Shown here: one piece after another, positions 26,181-34,686 of the stretch
Position numbering within the stretch: the first letter of the stretch is position 1
Layout of the letters: each line of letters begins with the position of its first letter
Assembly: GCA_031555145.1 (NCBI GenBank)
Contig: JAVBUR010000103.1
Span: 1 to 42,957 of the forward strand
DNA from: JAJDIA01 sp031555145
GTDB lineage: Bacteria > Bacteroidota > Bacteroidia > Bacteroidales > Tannerellaceae
Length of the DNA: 42,957 nucleotides
Direction of reading: 5' to 3'
Program-made: the position numbers and the translations under genes
Notes under the pieces: model-generated
What the model was told of the DNA's origin: nothing
What the model saw: only the letters and a program-made list of their open reading frames with translations
The model's database searches: none

Positions 26181-26209
26181 CAAATAGACTAGTATTAAAT
26201 TAATCCAAA
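26181..26209 (-). promoter_or_regulatory. Weak candidate promoter for the SusC locus
   Basis: On the minus strand a TTTG (26209-26206) is followed after 17 bp by TCTATTTG (26188-26181), which matches the TAnnTTTG -7 element at seven of eight positions. The spacing is shorter than the usual 19-21 bp. If real, the leader would be about 115 nt and contain the palindrome at 26132-26143. Confidence 0.25.
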
Positions 26210-26352
26210 TCCATAGAAGGATATTCCAGAGGCCCTGTAATACACTGTGTTGGTAAAGAATGCGTAGAAATGTGTCTGCAAAACACTTATACGAAAACGA
26301 CAGGACTATTTTAGTATTTTTATAGACTATTTTATCCTGTTTGACATCGTTT

Positions 26353-26919
26353 TCAGTCTATTTCGATGTCATAAGCCATTAAAAGTCCGGGCAGGCCTGA
26401 GAGGGAGAATTTGGCTTTGCGTATCCGGTTGGCTTCCGGGTTGATGATGTAATGGAAGGAGGTGCGGAGGTCGGCTTTGTGGAGCATGGTTTGGTCGAAG
26501 GTGGCGCCTGCCAGGTCGCAGTTGTCGAAGAGGGCTTCGGTCAGATCTGTTTCTGTGAAGTCTGCTTCCTGTAGTTGGCACTGGAGAAAACGTATTTTTT
26601 TGATCTTTAATTGGTAGAAAGACGAATGATTCAGTGCGCACCGCTCGAAGCGGAACGAAAGGTTGAATACGTTACATTGTTCGAAATGAAGGCCGAGCAT
26701 CTTACAATCCGTAAAGGCTACATCGCGGAAAGCCGTGCCGAAGAGTTTGGCCAGACTCAGGTTACACCCCGTGAATGTACACTCGGCAAACTGATTGTTG
26801 GCGAGGTCTGCCTCGTAGAAATCACAGTTTGCAAACGTGCAGTTTTCAAAGACGCCTTTCGGTAACCTGTTATCCTCACCGCCGATGTGGCTGAATGTCT
26901 GATCTTGTATATAGTCCAT
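26353..26919 (-). CDS. Pentapeptide-repeat protein
   Basis: This encodes a protein of 188 aa from the ATG at 26919; an in-frame upstream start at 26952 would add eleven residues. Most of the chain is built from five-residue repeats of the A(D/N)LxX / xxFxx kind (CTFAN CDFYE ADLAN NQFAE CTFTG CNLSL and so on), which form a right-handed quadrilateral beta helix. A short break (RFERCALNHSSFYQLKIKK, about residues 90-110) interrupts the pattern, as the loop does in some Qnr-type proteins. It has no signal peptide, so it is cytoplasmic. Qnr/MfpA-like DNA mimics protect gyrase, but most pentapeptide proteins have unknown roles and no such function can be claimed. Confidence 0.85.
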   Translation of the reverse strand: MDYIQDQTFSHIGGEDNRLPKGVFENCTFANCDFYEADLANNQFAECTFTGCNLSLAKLFGTAFRDVAFTDCKMLGLHFEQCNVFNLSFRFERCALNHSSFYQLKIKKIRFLQCQLQEADFTETDLTEALFDNCDLAGATFDQTMLHKADLRTSFHYIINPEANRIRKAKFSLSGLPGLLMAYDIEID

Positions 26920-27002
26920 ACGAAATATCCGGTCGAATGTTAAGAAGGGCAAATATAATGAGAAAGATGTTATCGCTTTCCGATTCCCCCGATTATTCTA
27001 TC

Positions 27003-27010
27003 TATCTTTG
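27003..27010 (+). promoter_or_regulatory. Candidate -7 element for parA operon (TATCTTTG)
   Basis: The octamer matches TAnnTTTG exactly and lies about 115 bp upstream of parA. The best -33 partner is TTTC at 26977-26980 with a 22-bp spacer, which is imperfect. Confidence 0.45.
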
Positions 27011-27125
27011 TGAGTTATCAACAAGTAGGGCTACTTTTCAACAGGTCGGTCAATGTTTTGAACGAATCCGGCCGGTGTTCAGCTATTAATCGTTAGTTTT
27101 GTGCCCGAAAAATTGAATATACTGT

Positions 27126-27890
27126 ATGGGAAAAATTATTGCAATCGCCAACCAGAAAGGCGGTGTGGGAAAGACAACGACAGCGATCAACCTCGCTGCA
27201 TCGCTGGCTGTACTTGAAAAGAAAGTATTGGTAGTAGATGCTGACCCGCAGGCCAATGCCTCTTCCGGCTTGGGAGTGGATATACGAAATGTGACGCTTT
27301 CCATCTACGAATGCCTGGTGAACGGAGACGATGCACAAAAGGCCATTGTAGCCACCGAAATGGGCGGATTGGATATCATTCCTTCGCACATCGACCTGGT
27401 GGGCGCCGAGATCGAGATGTTGAACATGGAAGGTCGTGAACGCATACTGAAGAGTACGCTGGCGCCATTGAAAGAAGCGTACGATTTTATCCTGATTGAC
27501 TGTTCACCTTCGCTGGGACTGATCACAGTCAATTCGCTGACGGCAGCCGATTCGGTGATCATTCCCGTGCAATGCGAATACTTTGCCCTTGAAGGGATCA
27601 GCAAACTGCTGAACACGATCAAGATCATCAAATCCAAACTGAACCCGGCGCTTGAGATTGAAGGTTTCCTACTTACGATGTACGACGCCCGTTTGCGCTT
27701 GGCTAATCAGATTTATGAAGAGGTGAAGCGCCCGTTCCGCGACCTGGTATTCGAGACCGTGATCCAACGCAACGTCAAGCTGAGCGAGTCGTCGAGCTAT
27801 GGTAAGCCCGTCGTCCTCTATGACGCTGAGTCGAAAGGCGCACTCAACTATATTCAATTAGCAAACGAACTGATAAGCAAGAACGTATGA
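27126..27890 (+). CDS. parA: Chromosome-partitioning ATPase ParA (Soj)
   Basis: This encodes a 254-aa protein with the deviant Walker A motif KGGVGKTT (Lys11 signature, Lys16), the A' motif LVVDADPQAN and Walker B FILIDCSPSLG. ParA binds DNA non-specifically as an ATP dimer and moves ParB-parS complexes along the nucleoid. The short N-terminus without an HTH marks it as the chromosomal/Soj type rather than a P1-plasmid type. parB follows with a 4-bp ATGA overlap. Confidence 0.97.
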   Translation: MGKIIAIANQKGGVGKTTTAINLAASLAVLEKKVLVVDADPQANASSGLGVDIRNVTLSIYECLVNGDDAQKAIVATEMGGLDIIPSHIDLVGAEIEMLNMEGRERILKSTLAPLKEAYDFILIDCSPSLGLITVNSLTAADSVIIPVQCEYFALEGISKLLNTIKIIKSKLNPALEIEGFLLTMYDARLRLANQIYEEVKRPFRDLVFETVIQRNVKLSESSSYGKPVVLYDAESKGALNYIQLANELISKNV

Positions 27891-28762
27891 CGGCACTAAA
27901 AAGATCGGCTCTTGGCCGTGGATTAGACGCATTAATCACGATGGACGACCTGGCAACAGGCGGATCATCATCGATCAGCGAAATTGAACTGAGCAAGATA
28001 CAACCCAATCCCGGTCAGCCCCGTACCGTATTCGAAGACGAAGCGCTGGACGAACTGGCCGCCTCCATCCGTGCCCTTGGCGTGATCCAACCCATCACCT
28101 TGCGGGAAGCGGAAGCCGGAAAGTACATGATCATCTCCGGCGAACGCCGTTACCGTGCCTCTCTTCGTGCCGGTCTTGAACGGATTCCGGCTTATATCCG
28201 TAAAGCAGAAGACGAGAACGTAGTCGAAATGGCGTTGATCGAAAACATTCAACGCGAAGACCTCAACTCGATAGAAATTGCCCTGGCTTACCAGAAGTTG
28301 ATCGACAGCTATGGTCTCACCCAGGAGCGCCTCAGTGAACGGGTAGGAAAGAAGCGGACAACGATTGCCAATTACCTTCGCCTCTTGAAGCTCCCCGCCG
28401 AGATACAGATGGGGCTGAAAGACAAGAAGATAGACATGGGACATGCCCGTGCCCTGATACCGGTGGAAGACCCCGAAGTGCAACTGGCTCTCTATGAGCA
28501 AATCCTGGCGGACGGCCTCTCGGTACGCGCTGTGGAAAGTCTCGTGCGGAAAGAACCCGAAGGCGAAGGGACATCGACGACTAAACCGTCGAAAGCGAAG
28601 ACCCGGAAGGAATTCGACCTGCTGAAGGATCATCTCTCCCGCTTTTTCCATGCCAAGGTGGAACTCACCTGTAACGATAAGGGGAAAGGGAAGATCACCA
28701 TCCCGTTTACATCGGAAGAAGAACTCGAAAAATTAATTGGCTTACTGGATAAACTGAAATGA
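27887..28762 (+). CDS. parB: Chromosome-partitioning protein ParB (Spo0J)
   Basis: This encodes a 291-aa CTP-dependent clamp that loads at parS. Visible are the N-terminal ParA-stimulating motif LGRGLDALI (residues 8-16), the ParB/Srx CTPase region with NPGQPR and GERRYRA, the ENIQRxDL motif, the HTH (LTQERLSERVGKKRTTIANYLRLL) and a C-terminal dimerisation domain. It overlaps parA upstream and the DUF5683 gene downstream by 4 bp each. No exact parS (GTTTCACGTGAAAC) was seen in the window. Confidence 0.97.
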   Translation: MTALKRSALGRGLDALITMDDLATGGSSSISEIELSKIQPNPGQPRTVFEDEALDELAASIRALGVIQPITLREAEAGKYMIISGERRYRASLRAGLERIPAYIRKAEDENVVEMALIENIQREDLNSIEIALAYQKLIDSYGLTQERLSERVGKKRTTIANYLRLLKLPAEIQMGLKDKKIDMGHARALIPVEDPEVQLALYEQILADGLSVRAVESLVRKEPEGEGTSTTKPSKAKTRKEFDLLKDHLSRFFHAKVELTCNDKGKGKITIPFTSEEELEKLIGLLDKLK

Positions 28763-29472
28763 GAAAAGGCGGTATCCTCCTGTTAGTGTGGTTGATTTGC
28801 CTTTCCTTTACGGGAAAGGCGCAGGAGATCGTGACGGAGGTTGCCGACACGATCCGGCAGGAACAACAGGAAGTCCGTAAACGTATATCTGCCGAAGACC
28901 CGAACGTGAGTGTGGTCATCCTGGATGATTCCGTACGTGTGCCGGCTGTCGATATGGCTTCGGCGTTCAAACCGAATCCTACCCGGGCCACCCTCTATGC
29001 CCTCATCCCGGGGATGGGACAGATATACAACCGTAAGTACTGGAAACTGCCGTTGGTATACGGTGGCTTCATGGGTTTCTTTTATGCCATTACCTGGAAT
29101 AACCGTAACTACCAGGATTATAAGGAGGCTTACTTCGACGTGGTGGTAGGCAATACGGATGAGAAAGCCAGTTGGCGTGACTTTGTACGTGTGCCGGGAT
29201 TGTCGCCGGAAGAACAAAATGCGTATATCAACAATTCGTCCTTCGTGAATGAATTGAAAAGCAAGAAAGACTATTTTCGCAGGTACCGCGACCTGAGTAT
29301 TATCCTCACCGTCGGGTTTTATGCGATTACGATCATCGATGCGTATGTGGATGCCCAGTTGTTCGACTTCGACATCACTCCCGATCTCTCCATGCGCGTG
29401 GAACCGGTATATACTCCCCCCACCAGTTTCAGTTCGCGCACCTACGGATTGAATTGCAGTTTCACTTTTTAG
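28759..29472 (+). CDS. DUF5683 membrane protein
   Basis: This encodes a 237-aa protein with an N-terminal signal sequence (MRKGGILLLVWLICLSFTGKAQ) and then, from about residue 70, the DUF5683 domain: NPTRATLYALIPGMGQIYNRKYWKLPLVYGG, here quoted as the pieces LIPGMGQIYN and YWKLPLVYGG. There is a hydrophobic segment near 93-112 and a second near 185-200. The domain is common in Bacteroidetes next to parAB and the transglycosylase gene. Its function is unknown; an envelope location is likely. Confidence 0.88.
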   Translation: MRKGGILLLVWLICLSFTGKAQEIVTEVADTIRQEQQEVRKRISAEDPNVSVVILDDSVRVPAVDMASAFKPNPTRATLYALIPGMGQIYNRKYWKLPLVYGGFMGFFYAITWNNRNYQDYKEAYFDVVVGNTDEKASWRDFVRVPGLSPEEQNAYINNSSFVNELKSKKDYFRRYRDLSIILTVGFYAITIIDAYVDAQLFDFDITPDLSMRVEPVYTPPTSFSSRTYGLNCSFTF

Positions 29473-29485
29473 TTAGTCATATTCC

Positions 29486-31054
29486 ATGAAAACACATTTG
29501 CTACTCATCGCAGCCCTTATCGGCTTTACCCCGTTCCTCCATGCGCAGGAAGAAAACCGCGAAGGCGAACGCTATTCGGAACTGTCGTCGGATGATGTCG
29601 TTTCCGAGATCGGCTTTATACCCGAAGTCATGGATGCGAATGTGGATAGCCTGCTGCACAGTTGGCATGCGCAGTTCTTCTCCAATGAGCAGGCTTTCTG
29701 CCATGATGACGATAAGAATGTATATTTCCCCGATTCCCTTTATCGCAAGCGGTTGGAAAGCCTTCCAAATCTCATTTCGGTGCCTTATAATAAGATCGTG
29801 CGCGACTGTATCGACCTGTACGCTGAACGTCGTCGCGGACTGGTGCGCTATATGCTGGGCATGTCCGACTTCTATTTCCCGATCATCGAACAGGCGCTCG
29901 ACGAACAGGGTTTGCCGATGGAACTGAAATACCTGGCCGTTGTGGAAAGCGCCTTGAACCCGGTTGCCCTCTCGCGTGTGGGTGCCTGTGGTATGTGGCA
30001 GTTTATGTTGCCTACGGCCAAAGGATTGGGACTGGAAATCAACAGCCTAGTAGACGAACGCCGCGACCCGGTTAAGTCAACCTACGCTGCCTGCGAATAT
30101 TTCAAGGCCATGTATAAGATTTACGAAGACTGGACCTTGGTCATTGCCGCCTACAACTGTGGGCCGGGCAACGTAAACAAAGCGCTGCGCCGTGCAGGGG
30201 GTAAGACAGACTTCTGGGAAATCTACCAGTACCTGCCGAAAGAAACACGTTCGTATGTCCCGTTGTTTATCGCGGCCAATTACATCATGAATTTCTACTG
30301 CGAACACAACCTTTGTCCAGTACAAACCAACCTGCCGTTGGCTACGGATACGGTGATGATCAGCCAAATGCTCCATTTTGATCAGGTGTCTGAAATACTG
30401 AATGTGGAAGTCGAACAGATTCAGGCACTCAATCCGCAATACAAACGCGGTATCATACCCGGCAGTGACCTGAAACCTTCCGTGTTGAAACTTCCGGCAA
30501 TGGATGCCTATGCATTTGTGGATAAAACCGATACGATCTACACACATCGTGCCGAAGAACTGCTGGCCGGTTATCTCGGCGCTGGTGCATCCGATGGCGC
30601 AAAAACAAACAGTACCCGTCAGGAAAAGATCACCCATGTGGCTGCCAGCGGTGAAAACCTGTATACCATCGCCAACAAATACGGCGTTACAGCGGCTAAT
30701 ATCCGCAAATGGAACGGACTAGGCTCCAACCGGGTGGCGAAAGGGAAACGGCTGACGTTGTATATTGATAACGGGGGGGTGAAATATGCCGCTGCTTCCA
30801 CTACGCAGCCAACTACCGCTAATAAACCGGCCGTTACTCAACCCACTACCACCAAACCGACCGCTGCACAGACAAAATCGTCCGGAGAAACGGCCATCAA
30901 AGAATACACCACCTATACCGTACGTTCGGGAGATTCGCTCTATACCATCTCTAAAAAGTACCCGGGCCTGTCGGCCGCCAACATACAAAAGGCCAACAAT
31001 ATGCCCAATTCGCGGATCAAGCCTGGGCAAGTGCTTAAGATTCCTGTCAGCTAA
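29486..31054 (+). CDS. Membrane-bound lytic transglycosylase with two LysM domains (MltD-like)
   Basis: This encodes a 522-aa secreted murein hydrolase that cleaves glycan strands to form 1,6-anhydro ends. After a signal peptide (ends FLHAQ) and an N-terminal region, the SLT domain spans about 125-260 with the catalytic Glu in VVESALNP, then GACGMWQFMLPTAKGLGL and AAYNCGPGNVNKA. Two LysM repeats bind peptidoglycan at about 386-428 (HVAASGENLYTIANKYGV) and 475-521 (YTVRSGDSLYTISKKYPG). They are joined by a Thr/Pro-rich linker. It lies between DUF5683 and rel in a conserved Bacteroidales order. Confidence 0.95.
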   Translation: MKTHLLLIAALIGFTPFLHAQEENREGERYSELSSDDVVSEIGFIPEVMDANVDSLLHSWHAQFFSNEQAFCHDDDKNVYFPDSLYRKRLESLPNLISVPYNKIVRDCIDLYAERRRGLVRYMLGMSDFYFPIIEQALDEQGLPMELKYLAVVESALNPVALSRVGACGMWQFMLPTAKGLGLEINSLVDERRDPVKSTYAACEYFKAMYKIYEDWTLVIAAYNCGPGNVNKALRRAGGKTDFWEIYQYLPKETRSYVPLFIAANYIMNFYCEHNLCPVQTNLPLATDTVMISQMLHFDQVSEILNVEVEQIQALNPQYKRGIIPGSDLKPSVLKLPAMDAYAFVDKTDTIYTHRAEELLAGYLGAGASDGAKTNSTRQEKITHVAASGENLYTIANKYGVTAANIRKWNGLGSNRVAKGKRLTLYIDNGGVKYAAASTTQPTTANKPAVTQPTTTKPTAAQTKSSGETAIKEYTTYTVRSGDSLYTISKKYPGLSAANIQKANNMPNSRIKPGQVLKIPVS

Positions 31055-31093
31055 GCCTGCCGGAAGCATTATTGGACCCATATTTGTCAATTA

Positions 31094-31144
31094 AAAAATG
31101 AGTGATCGCAAAATATTTCTTTATATTTGCGATCACTCATTTTT
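31094..31144. terminator. 19-bp perfect hairpin between mltD-like and rel
   Basis: Arms 31094-31112 and 31126-31144 are exactly complementary with a 13-nt loop, and the right arm ends in TTTTT. This fits a strong intrinsic terminator for the parA-mltD operon. It also overlaps an exact TAnnTTTG -7 element for rel (31122-31129), so it may serve as terminator and operator together. Confidence 0.75.
31122..31129 (+). promoter_or_regulatory. Candidate -7 element for rel (TATATTTG)
   Basis: This is an exact match to TAnnTTTG, placed 36 bp upstream of the rel start and inside the loop and right arm of the hairpin at 31094-31144. A TTTG at the normal -33 distance is lacking. Confidence 0.4.
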
Positions 31145-31164
31145 AAACAAGAAGGTCAATACTC

Positions 31165-33420
31165 ATGAGCAACGATAAGGACACAATTACCCCGGAAGAA
31201 AAGATGGTGCAGGATGAATTCCAGGCGCTGTTGAATGATTATCTCGATTCGAACCACCGGATGAAAGTGGACCGTATCACCAAAGCATTTAATTTTGCTA
31301 ATGAGGCGCATGCCGGAGCCAAACGGCGCTCGGGCGAACCGTATATCATGCACCCGCTGGCCGTTGCCCGGATCGTCTGTAAGGAAATGGGATTGGGGTC
31401 GACCTCTATCTGCTCTGCCCTCTTGCACGATGTGGTGGAAGATACCGAATATACAGTGGAGGACATGAAAAACATGTTTGGCGAAAAGATCGCACAGATC
31501 GTCGACGGGCTGACCAAGATATCGGGTGGAATCTTCGGCGAGCATGCCTCGGCACAGGCCGAGAACTTCCGCAAACTGTTGCTCACTATGAGCGACGACA
31601 TCCGTGTGATCCTGATCAAGATCGCTGACCGCCTGCACAATATGCGTACGTTGGGATCCATGCTTCCCGCTAAACAATACAAGATCGCCGGCGAAACCCA
31701 GTACCTCTACGCCCCGCTGGCCCACCGCCTGGGGTTGTTCAGTATTAAGACCGAACTGGAAGATCTCAGCTTCAAATACGAACATCCGCAGGAATATGAT
31801 AACATCCGGAAGAAACTGAAAGCCGGCGAAGGTGCCCGGCAGGAGGTGTTCGAACGGTTTGCCATCCCCGTGGATGAGAAACTGAAAGCGATGGGGTTGC
31901 ATTATGATATGCGTGCCCGCGTCAAATCCGTCTATTCGATCTGGAACAAGATGCAGGCGAAGAATGTGACCTTCGACGAGATATACGATATCTATGCCGT
32001 CCGTATCATCTTCGATCCGCTGCCGGATGTAGACGAGAAGAACCTGTGCTGGGACATCTATTCGGCCATTACGGATATCTACCGTACGCGTCCCGACCGG
32101 ATACGCGACTGGGTGAGCCGCCCCAAAGCCAATGGATACCGCGCCCTGCACCTCACCGTGATGGGTCCCGACGGACAGTGGATGGAAATTCAGATCCGTA
32201 GCCGCAAGATGGACGAGATCGCCGAAAAAGGCTTCGCCGCTCACTGGAAATACAAGGAAAACAATGTGGAGGAAGACAAGGAGCTCGATAAATGGATCAA
32301 GACCATTACCGAGATACTCGACGACCCGAACCCCAATGCGCTCGACTTCCTTGATACTATCAAGCTGAACTTGTTTACGAACGAGATATTTGTCTTCACC
32401 CCCAAAGGCGATATTAAAACATTGCCGCAGGGTGCCACGGCGCTTGATTTTGCCTACGACCTGCATACTGATATCGGTAACCATTGCATCGGTGCTAAAG
32501 TCAACCACAAACTCGTCCCCCTCAGCCATCCGCTCAAGAGCGGGGACCAGATTGAGATACTGACCTCCCGTGTGCAGGAACCGCAATACGAATGGCTCAA
32601 TTTTGTCACCACCGCCAAGGCGCGTACCAAGATAGACGCCGTACTCAAACGTCTGCGCAAAGAAGCCGTCAAAGCCGGGGAAAACAAAGTGATTGCCGCC
32701 TTCAAAAAGGCCGAGACCGATCCCACCACCACCAATATCGATAAACTCTGCATGTATCTGGGATTCCCCAAGCGGGAGGAATTCTATTATGCGGTGGAAA
32801 AACAGGATGTGGCCATCCCCGACAGTATCCGCAAGATCGTGAAGGAGAAGACAGACAACGTCCTCTTCAAATACGTCAAACAAGCCCTTCGTGTCAGCAA
32901 GAAGAAGCCGGACGAAGATCTAGCCCCGGTGGAAGAAAAGCTGCCCAACGGCAAACCCAAAATAAACAAATCCCAACCCTATATCCTGAAGGAAGAGGCG
33001 TATGAACGTAACTATGTTATCGCCGAGTGTTGCAAGCCTATCCCGGGGGATGATGTGTTTGGTTTTATCAATGACGATGGTAATATCATCGTGCATAAAC
33101 GCTCTTGTACCATCGCTATGCGCTTGAAGAGCACCTTCGGCGAACGTATCCTCAACACGGAATGGAGCAGCCACAAGCTATCCTCCTTTGAAGCCACGCT
33201 CGAAGTGAAAGGCATCGACTCTATCGGCGTACTGACGGCCATCTCAACGACGATCACCGAATTCAATGTCAACATCCAACGTCTTTTGATCGAAGCCAAG
33301 GATGGTTTCTTCGAAGGCAAGATCAAGATGAAAGTCCACGATGTGGAAGATATTCAAAAGATGTGTGTCGCCCTTTCCAAAATCGAACAAGTCAAATCCG
33401 TTGGCCGCATTGCCGAGTAA
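31165..33420 (+). CDS. Bifunctional (p)ppGpp synthetase/hydrolase (RelA/SpoT family)
   Basis: This encodes a 751-aa long Rel protein. The HD hydrolase domain (about 40-200) keeps its metal ligands (HP, LLHDVVEDT, KIADRLHNMRTL), so it should be active. The synthetase domain (about 245-370) has RVKSVYSIWNKM and IYDIYAVRIIF. TGS (about 410-470, FVFTPKGDIKTLPQGATALDFAYDLH in pieces FTPKGDIKTLP and ALDFAY) and a C-terminal ACT domain (about 675-751) complete the usual order. It makes and removes the starvation alarmone. As the only long Rel visible it probably carries both activities. Confidence 0.96.
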   Translation: MSNDKDTITPEEKMVQDEFQALLNDYLDSNHRMKVDRITKAFNFANEAHAGAKRRSGEPYIMHPLAVARIVCKEMGLGSTSICSALLHDVVEDTEYTVEDMKNMFGEKIAQIVDGLTKISGGIFGEHASAQAENFRKLLLTMSDDIRVILIKIADRLHNMRTLGSMLPAKQYKIAGETQYLYAPLAHRLGLFSIKTELEDLSFKYEHPQEYDNIRKKLKAGEGARQEVFERFAIPVDEKLKAMGLHYDMRARVKSVYSIWNKMQAKNVTFDEIYDIYAVRIIFDPLPDVDEKNLCWDIYSAITDIYRTRPDRIRDWVSRPKANGYRALHLTVMGPDGQWMEIQIRSRKMDEIAEKGFAAHWKYKENNVEEDKELDKWIKTITEILDDPNPNALDFLDTIKLNLFTNEIFVFTPKGDIKTLPQGATALDFAYDLHTDIGNHCIGAKVNHKLVPLSHPLKSGDQIEILTSRVQEPQYEWLNFVTTAKARTKIDAVLKRLRKEAVKAGENKVIAAFKKAETDPTTTNIDKLCMYLGFPKREEFYYAVEKQDVAIPDSIRKIVKEKTDNVLFKYVKQALRVSKKKPDEDLAPVEEKLPNGKPKINKSQPYILKEEAYERNYVIAECCKPIPGDDVFGFINDDGNIIVHKRSCTIAMRLKSTFGERILNTEWSSHKLSSFEATLEVKGIDSIGVLTAISTTITEFNVNIQRLLIEAKDGFFEGKIKMKVHDVEDIQKMCVALSKIEQVKSVGRIAE

Positions 33421-33482
33421 AAACGCCTTTCCAAAATCTGAAAAATTTGCTTTTATCCGTAGGGTTTGCTATCAATTGGTTA

Positions 33483-34109
33483 TTAGGCGAAGAGGTTACC
33501 GGTACTCCAAACCCAGATGAAGTCGGGGGTTACCTGGTAGGCGAGTTCGAAAGCGCGCATGCGGGGGGTACGGCTTTCGCGGGCGATAAAGGTGCCGGTT
33601 TCAGCATAAGAGAAGGGCATGATATGGAGGTGGCGGCGGAAATCGACTTCTTCCTGACCGATCATTTTGAATAGGGTTTCTTTGGCGCACCAATGCAACA
33701 GGAGGTGTTCGCGGTCGTGGGCCGGGTCGAGGGCGGCGGCTTCTTCGTGGGACATGAATTTGTGGCGGACACGCAGCACGCGGTCCGTTGTCCGTTCGAT
33801 ATCAATGCCGGCAAAGGGGGAAGATTGTAGCAGTACGGCAACATAACCGTCGGTATGCGAGATGCTGATATACCGGGCTTCGTCGGGCAGATAGGGGGCG
33901 CCGTTGGGATGGTAGGCCACGGGCGTGTCTTTATCGAATAGTGTACGGAGCAGCAGACGGGTAGCCAGCCATTCCTGTCGGCGCTTCTCTGTCCGCAGGG
34001 TGTCCGGTACGGTTGGTGCCGCCGCCAGCAATTGTTGCAGTTCGTCGGCACTTTCTTCGATCTTCCAGATGCCGCGGGAGGACGTCGTATAGGCGGGTAG
34101 GATAGCCAT
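33483..34109 (-). CDS. 4'-phosphopantetheinyl transferase (Sfp-type)
   Basis: This encodes a 208-aa enzyme that moves the phosphopantetheine arm of CoA to a serine of carrier proteins. The two family motifs are present: GIDIER (about residues 98-103) and WCAKETLFKMIG (about 144-155), which hold the Mg- and CoA-binding acidic residues. Its ATG overlaps the gldD stop by one base (TGATG), so it is translated with the ssb-gldE-gldD set. It converges with rel, with 62 bp between and no clear terminator. No polyketide or non-ribosomal peptide genes are near; the natural target may be the fatty-acid acyl carrier protein. Confidence 0.92.
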   Translation of the reverse strand: MAILPAYTTSSRGIWKIEESADELQQLLAAAPTVPDTLRTEKRRQEWLATRLLLRTLFDKDTPVAYHPNGAPYLPDEARYISISHTDGYVAVLLQSSPFAGIDIERTTDRVLRVRHKFMSHEEAAALDPAHDREHLLLHWCAKETLFKMIGQEEVDFRRHLHIMPFSYAETGTFIARESRTPRMRAFELAYQVTPDFIWVWSTGNLFA

Positions 34110-34675
34110 CAGTTTTTCCAGTGAAAGGTTTGAATCAGTTCCATGATATCCGTCCGCAGATAATCGGTTACTGGGGCGATGGAATCGACGTTGGTATACT
34201 GTTCATAGTATAACGCACCCCGAAAAAAGTGGCTCACGCTGTCGGTCACCACAAATTGGATGGGAGAAGGGGCTTCGCCCGCTACTTCGAATAGGGAGGC
34301 ATATACATGTGCTTCCGGGTCTGTATAGGCTTTTTCTGAAACCCTGGCCTGTTTGATCGGACGCAGGAAGAGTGCACGGCTTTCGCGGTCGGCTTCCGGG
34401 AAGGTCTTTGGCGTGATGGACAGGTAGCTGCCATAGATCTTTGCCCGTAGGACCGGGTAGTCGATATTGATCCAGGTGGCCGGTTGTCCGGCAGGGGGCA
34501 GCTCTACTGTTGTCAAATGGGATATATGGAAGGCATAAGGGAGTTCTGTTTCCGACAACTGTGCGTACAGTGGCGTGCCTGGCTCGATACGCAGGTAGCC
34601 CTTCGGCTTCGGCGTATAGTCTGCACAGGAAAGGAGGCAGCAACAGATCAGGCATCCGATAAATCCCTTCTTCAT
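34109..34675 (-). CDS. gldD: GldD-like lipoprotein
   Basis: This encodes a 188-aa lipoprotein. The ATG at 34675 gives MKKGFIGCLICCCLLSC with lipid Cys17; an upstream in-frame TTG at 34690 is less likely. The N-terminus DYTPKPKGYLRIE followed by LPYAF and WINIDYP is typical of GldD. In gliding Bacteroidetes, GldD acts with GldE. In non-gliding gut species the pair persists with an unknown envelope role. It starts 12 bp after gldE. Confidence 0.88.
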   Translation of the reverse strand: MKKGFIGCLICCCLLSCADYTPKPKGYLRIEPGTPLYAQLSETELPYAFHISHLTTVELPPAGQPATWINIDYPVLRAKIYGSYLSITPKTFPEADRESRALFLRPIKQARVSEKAYTDPEAHVYASLFEVAGEAPSPIQFVVTDSVSHFFRGALYYEQYTNVDSIAPVTDYLRTDIMELIQTFHWKN

Positions 34676-34686
34676 GGCCGCATAGG

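Larger units (their letters stand above)
26058..26352. other. Intergenic region between SusC and pentapeptide genes
   Basis: This 295-bp stretch is AT-rich with no convincing gene on either strand. It holds the palindrome and the weak promoter described separately. Near its right end GACTATTTTA occurs twice, at 26304-26313 and 26325-26334, 21 bp apart, framed by CAGGA (26301-26305) and TCCTG (26335-26339). That could form a weak hairpin downstream of the pentapeptide-repeat gene. No RNA gene could be supported. Confidence 0.5.

Noticed and set aside
26353..26919. Qnr-type quinolone resistance protein
   Set aside because: Pentapeptide repeats alone do not show gyrase protection; no closer similarity to Qnr could be established from the sequence.
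31156..32883. 575-residue open frame on the minus strand inside rel
   Set aside because: It is a shadow of the strongly conserved rel gene; its composition is unlike a real protein and it has no family motifs.
33421..33482. Terminator between the convergent rel and phosphopantetheinyl transferase genes
   Set aside because: No stem of useful length followed by T residues could be found in the 62 bp.
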